Assembly (NCBI GenBank): GCA_964242335.1
Contig: CAXTAY010000005.1
Location: 1-64,000 of the forward strand
DNA length: 64,000 nt
Origin: Lichenicoccus sp964242335
GTDB lineage: Bacteria; Pseudomonadota; Alphaproteobacteria; Acetobacterales; Acetobacteraceae
Direction: 5' to 3'
The notes under the pieces are model-generated. The model did no database searches, was not told the origin of the DNA, and worked only from the letters and a program-made list of their open reading frames with translations. Shown here one piece after another: positions 60,981 to 64,000 of this stretch; within the stretch, counting starts at the first letter, position 1; each line of letters starts with the position of its first letter. The translations under genes and the position numbers were made by a program.

Positions 60981-61964
60981 ATGGCACGGCTGTTGTTGGG
61001 GGTCTTGCTGGCGATGCTCTGCGGCGGCGCGGCGCCGGCACGCGAGCCCCTGCGCTTCGAGATGGGATGGCTGCCGCAGGCGGATTTCGGCGGCTTCTAC
61101 GCGGCCGCGGCGGACGGGCTGTATGCGCGCGCGGGGCTCGACGTGGCGCTGCTGCCGGGCAGTCCGCAGAACGGCGGCATCATGACGCTCGCGACCGGCG
61201 CCTACGACTTCGTGCGCATCTCCAACAGCGGCGTCGCCCTGGGCATGGCGGCGGCTGGCCTGCCCTACGTCGTGGTCGCCGCGATCTACCAGAAGGACCC
61301 GACGGTCATCATCGCGCACGCCGGCGCGGCAGCCCCGACCTCGCTGGCGGGACTGCGCGGCAGGCCGATCATGATCAGCCCGGAGGCGCGCGACAATTAC
61401 TGGGCGTTCCTGCAGCAGCGCTACGGCTACGACGACGGCCAGATCCGCCGCTACACCGGCAACGACGCGATCTTCATCGCCGATCCGCACCTCGCGCAGC
61501 AGGGCTACCTGACCAACGACGTGCAGCGCCTGCGACGCGAGGGCGTGCCGATCCGGCAGTTCCTGCTCGCCGATGCCGGCTACAGCGCCTACGGCACCCT
61601 GATCGCGGCGCGGCGCAGCCTGGTCGAGCAGCGCCCCGAGCTGGTGCAGCGCTTCGTCGACGCCTCCGTGCTCGGCTGGTGCCACTACCTGCACGGCGCC
61701 CGCGCCGGCGCCGACGCGCTGATCCTGAGCGGCAACCCCGACTACACCCAGCAGGCCGCCGACGACGCGGTGGCGGCGATCCGGTCGTCCGGGCTGGTGG
61801 AGGGCGGCGACGCCGCCGCCTCCGGCATCGGCAGCATGAGCCAGGCGCGCTGGCGGAGCTACCTGGAGCAGATGGCGCCGACCGGACTGTATCCGCGGCT
61901 CGATCTCGCCACCGTCTACACCACCCGGTTCCTGCACGGCCTGCGCTGCGCGCCGGCGCCATGA
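60981..61964 (+). CDS. NitT/TauT-type ABC transporter substrate-binding protein (NMT1/THI5-like)
   Basis: This 327-residue periplasmic protein has a signal peptide (about 1-20, ending GGAAPA). The NMT1/THI5-like fold follows: FEMGWLPQADFGGFYAAAADGLYARAGLDV, the PGSPQNGGIMTLATGAYDFV loop and SPEARDNYWAFLQQRYGY. Such proteins bind pyrimidine precursors, sulfonates, nitrate or small amides. The conserved N-terminal WLPQADFGGFY resembles HMP/pyrimidine-type binders, but the ligand cannot be fixed. It overlaps the ATPase gene by 4 nt. Confidence 0.88.
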   Translation: MARLLLGVLLAMLCGGAAPAREPLRFEMGWLPQADFGGFYAAAADGLYARAGLDVALLPGSPQNGGIMTLATGAYDFVRISNSGVALGMAAAGLPYVVVAAIYQKDPTVIIAHAGAAAPTSLAGLRGRPIMISPEARDNYWAFLQQRYGYDDGQIRRYTGNDAIFIADPHLAQQGYLTNDVQRLRREGVPIRQFLLADAGYSAYGTLIAARRSLVEQRPELVQRFVDASVLGWCHYLHGARAGADALILSGNPDYTQQAADDAVAAIRSSGLVEGGDAAASGIGSMSQARWRSYLEQMAPTGLYPRLDLATVYTTRFLHGLRCAPAP

Positions 61965-62827
61965 GCGGCCGCGGGATGCTGCCCACGACGCTGCCCGATC
62001 CGCTCCCCGAGCCTCCGGTGCTGTCGGTGCGCGGCCTGTGCAAGCGCTATCGCGGCGGTGCCGCGGTGCTCGACGGGGTCGATCTCGAGGTGCGCCGCGG
62101 CGAGTTCGTCAGCCTGGTCGGTGCCTCGGGCTGCGGCAAGTCGACGCTGCTGCGCCTGCTCGCCGGGCTGGGCCGGCCGACATCGGGACGCATCGAGTGG
62201 CCGGGGCGCGACGTGGGCCGTGGGCCGGATGCGGCGCCGGAGTTGGCGCCGGACCTGGCACTGGTGCCGCAGGAGCCGACGCTGCTGCCGTGGCGGCGGG
62301 TGTTCGACAACGTGCACCTGCCGCTGCGGCTGGCGGGGCAGGGCCGGCGCGCCGCCGGTCCGCAGGTGATGGCGGCACTCGCCGCGGTGGGGCTGGCGGA
62401 GGTCGCGGCGGCCTTCCCGCGCCAGCTCTCGGGCGGGATGAAGATGCGGGTCTCGATCGCCCGCGCGCTGGTCTGCGCGCCGCGCGTGCTGCTGCTGGAC
62501 GAGCCGTTCGCCGCCCTCGACGAGGTCACCCGCAACCGGCTGAACGACGACCTGCTGGTGCTGTGGCGCCAGCGCGGCCTGACCGTCATCCTGGTCACCC
62601 ACAGCGTCCCGGAGGCGGTGCACCTGTCGACGCGCATCCTGGTGCTGCGCGGTGCGGCCGGGCTGCACGAGGTGACCATTCCCGCCCAGGGGCCGGCCCG
62701 GGAGCTCGCCCACGGGCCCGACCTGGGCGGCGCGCGGGTGCGCGGCTCGCGCGCGGCGGCCTTGGCCATCGTCCGGGTGTCCAGGGCACTGCGCGAGGCC
62801 GGCGCCGCGCCCGGGCCGGTGCCATGA
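61961..62827 (+). CDS. ABC transporter ATP-binding protein (NitT/TauT type)
   Basis: This 288-residue ATPase carries Walker A GASGCGKST, Q-loop LVPQEPTLLPWR, signature LSGGMKMRVSIARAL, Walker B VLLLDEPFAALD and the switch histidine in LVTHSVPEA. It powers uptake together with the neighbouring binding protein and permease. A C-terminal tail of about 50 residues is Ala/Arg-rich. Start and stop overlap both neighbours by 4 nt. Confidence 0.92.
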   Translation: MSGRGMLPTTLPDPLPEPPVLSVRGLCKRYRGGAAVLDGVDLEVRRGEFVSLVGASGCGKSTLLRLLAGLGRPTSGRIEWPGRDVGRGPDAAPELAPDLALVPQEPTLLPWRRVFDNVHLPLRLAGQGRRAAGPQVMAALAAVGLAEVAAAFPRQLSGGMKMRVSIARALVCAPRVLLLDEPFAALDEVTRNRLNDDLLVLWRQRGLTVILVTHSVPEAVHLSTRILVLRGAAGLHEVTIPAQGPARELAHGPDLGGARVRGSRAAALAIVRVSRALREAGAAPGPVP

Positions 62828-63636
62828 GCGACGGAGGCCTGCTCGACGATCCGCCGCCGTGGTTCCGGGTGCTGCTGCCGGTCGGCTTCGCGGCCCTGCT
62901 GCTGCTGCTGTGGGAGGCGATGGTGCGGCTCGGCCACGTCTCGCCGCTGCTGCTGCCGCCACCTTCCGCCGTGCTCGCCGACCTCTACGACGACCGGGCA
63001 TCGCTGACCCGGTCGCTGCTGAACACGCTGGCGGTGACGCTCGAGGCGCTGCTGGCCTCGACCGCGATCGGCGTGGCGCTGGCGGTGGCGCTGTTCCGCT
63101 CCAGGCTGTTCGAGCTCGCGGTCGGGCCGCTGATGGTGATCCTGCAGGTCACCCCGGTGGTGGCGATCGCCCCGCTCATCCTGGTCTGGATCGGCCTCGA
63201 CCACGTCGCACTCGCGCTGCTCGCGCTGGCGACCCTGATCGCCTTCTTCCCGGTGCTGTCCAACACCCTGCTCGGGCTGAAGAGCGTCGATCGCGACCTG
63301 CAGGACCTGTTCACGATGCGCCGCGCCACCGGCTGGCAGCGCCTGCTGCAGCTGGAGCTGCCGAGCGCGCTGCCGCACATCCTCGGCGGCGTGCGGATCG
63401 CCGGCGGCCTGGCCCTGGTGGGTGCCGTGGTCGCCGAGTTCGTCGCCGGGTCGGGAACCGCGACCGGGCTCGCCTGGCGGATCATGGAGGCGGCCGACCG
63501 GCTCAACACGCCGCGCATGTTCGCCGCCCTGTTCCTGCTCGCCCTGCTCGGGATCGCCATCTCCGGCTGCCTGACGCTGGTGCAGCACCTGTGCCTGCGC
63601 CACTGGCACGAGAGCGCGGTGCGACCGGAACGCTGA
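62824..63636 (+). CDS. ABC transporter permease (NitT/TauT type)
   Basis: This 270-residue inner-membrane protein has six helices. The family pattern includes PPPSAVLADLYDDRASLTRSLLNTLAVTLEALL, TPVVAIAPLILVWIG and LELPSALPHILGGVRIAGGLALVGAVVAEF, which holds the ATPase-contacting loop. It is the channel for the substrate delivered by the protein at 60981. It is followed 30 nt later by a TauD-type gene. Confidence 0.92.
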   Translation: MSDGGLLDDPPPWFRVLLPVGFAALLLLLWEAMVRLGHVSPLLLPPPSAVLADLYDDRASLTRSLLNTLAVTLEALLASTAIGVALAVALFRSRLFELAVGPLMVILQVTPVVAIAPLILVWIGLDHVALALLALATLIAFFPVLSNTLLGLKSVDRDLQDLFTMRRATGWQRLLQLELPSALPHILGGVRIAGGLALVGAVVAEFVAGSGTATGLAWRIMEAADRLNTPRMFAALFLLALLGIAISGCLTLVQHLCLRHWHESAVRPER

Positions 63637-63666
63637 AGCCAGGCAATTCTGCTCGGGGAGATCGAG

Positions 63667-64000
63667 ATGCGGGACCAGACACCGATCGACGGCGCGGCGG
63701 CCGGTTTGTCTATGCGCGCCCTCGGGCGCGGCCTCGGCGTCGAGGTGCTCGACGTCGACCTCTCCCGCCCGTCCGATCCGCTCTGGCGCGGCATCGCGGC
63801 GCTGCAGGCGGCGAACAGCCTGGTGCTGATCCGCGGCCAGTCGATCGCTGCCGCGGACTACGTCGCACTCGGCCGTCGCCTCGGCGAGCTGATGCCGCAT
63901 ACCAGGCTGGAATACACGGTGCCCGGCCAGCCGGAGATCTACGTGCTGTCGAACAAGAAGCTGGACGGGCAGCCGATCGGCGTCCATCTCGACGGTCTCG
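63667..64000 (+). CDS. TauD/TfdA-family dioxygenase (3' end outside window)
   Basis: The open frame runs from the ATG at 63667 (GGGGAG 6 nt upstream) past the window end. The visible 111 residues show LGRGLGVEVLDVDLSRPSD, NSLVLIRGQSIAAADYVALGRRLGEL and TVPGQPEIYVLSNKKLDGQP. This matches the same region of the TauD-type protein at 57957, so they are paralogues. The metal-binding HxD would lie just beyond the cut. Its position directly behind the transporter suggests it acts on the imported compound. Confidence 0.85.
   Translation, partial: MRDQTPIDGAAAGLSMRALGRGLGVEVLDVDLSRPSDPLWRGIAALQAANSLVLIRGQSIAAADYVALGRRLGELMPHTRLEYTVPGQPEIYVLSNKKLDGQPIGVHLDGL

Noticed and set aside
1..64000. tRNA, rRNA, insertion sequences, prophage or attachment sites
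   Set aside because: I found no tRNA-like cloverleaf, transposase, integrase or long flanking inverted repeats; the only dispersed repeat is the small hairpin element.

Overview
The window comes from a GC-rich Gram-negative bacterium (about 70% G+C by eye, with strong third-position GC bias). The gene content fits an alphaproteobacterium, and an Acetobacteraceae/Rhodospirillales-type member is my best guess: ExbD, a lipoprotein polysaccharide exporter, an exosortase A locus, a pspFABC locus and many TauD/NitT-type transport genes. The lineage is inferred from gene content only; no rRNA or tRNA gene was seen.

Layout. 1-8.2 kb holds the end of an exbD/tolR-type gene coupled to a TPR protein, bioA coupled to an LLM-class flavin monooxygenase, a GAF hybrid histidine kinase, pepT and a DUF2237 gene. 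8.3-36.7 kb is a large XrtA (exosortase A)/PEP-CTERM exopolysaccharide locus. Its first ten genes (export lipoprotein, chain-length protein, tyrosine autokinase, outer-membrane barrel, ATPase, deacetylase, FemAB protein, glycosyltransferase, exosortase and flippase) run on the plus strand, mostly with 4-nt overlaps. Further glycosyltransferases, GNAT/FemAB-like proteins, a second deacetylase, an epimerase, an asparagine-synthase-like amidotransferase and an EpsB-type initiating sugar transferase follow. A single PEP-CTERM protein gene closes the locus, behind a good sigma-54 promoter. No Wzy-type polymerase/ligase and no PrsK/PrsR pair are present in the window.

36.7-40.3 kb is a phage-shock locus: pspA, pspB, pspC and a GIN-domain gene on the minus strand, with divergent pspF and a near-consensus sigma-54 promoter before pspA. 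40.3-46.3 kb is a patchwork: a ferritin-like secreted protein, a DoxX-like protein, an M29 aminopeptidase, a class V aminotransferase, small membrane proteins, a Nif11-like small protein and a short hypothetical. 46.3-54.4 kb is an alpha/beta-galactoside utilisation cluster: an AraC-type regulator divergent from a sugar ABC transporter (binding protein and two permeases, no ATPase), a GH36 alpha-galactosidase and a GH42 beta-galactosidase. A SWIB-domain protein follows.

55-64 kb holds azoR plus a DODA-type dioxygenase facing a LysR regulator, a frameshifted VOC gene, and a TauD-type dioxygenase facing a second cluster: DODA-type dioxygenase, acetamidase/formamidase, NitT/TauT-type ABC transporter, and a second TauD-type gene cut by the window end.

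The points most worth a second look are a 1040-residue fusion of a GNAT-like enzyme to an exported, lyase-like domain inside the exosortase locus, the two sigma-54 promoters, the dispersed hairpin repeat (three copies, one inside a coding end), and the transporter/amidase/dioxygenase cluster at the right end.
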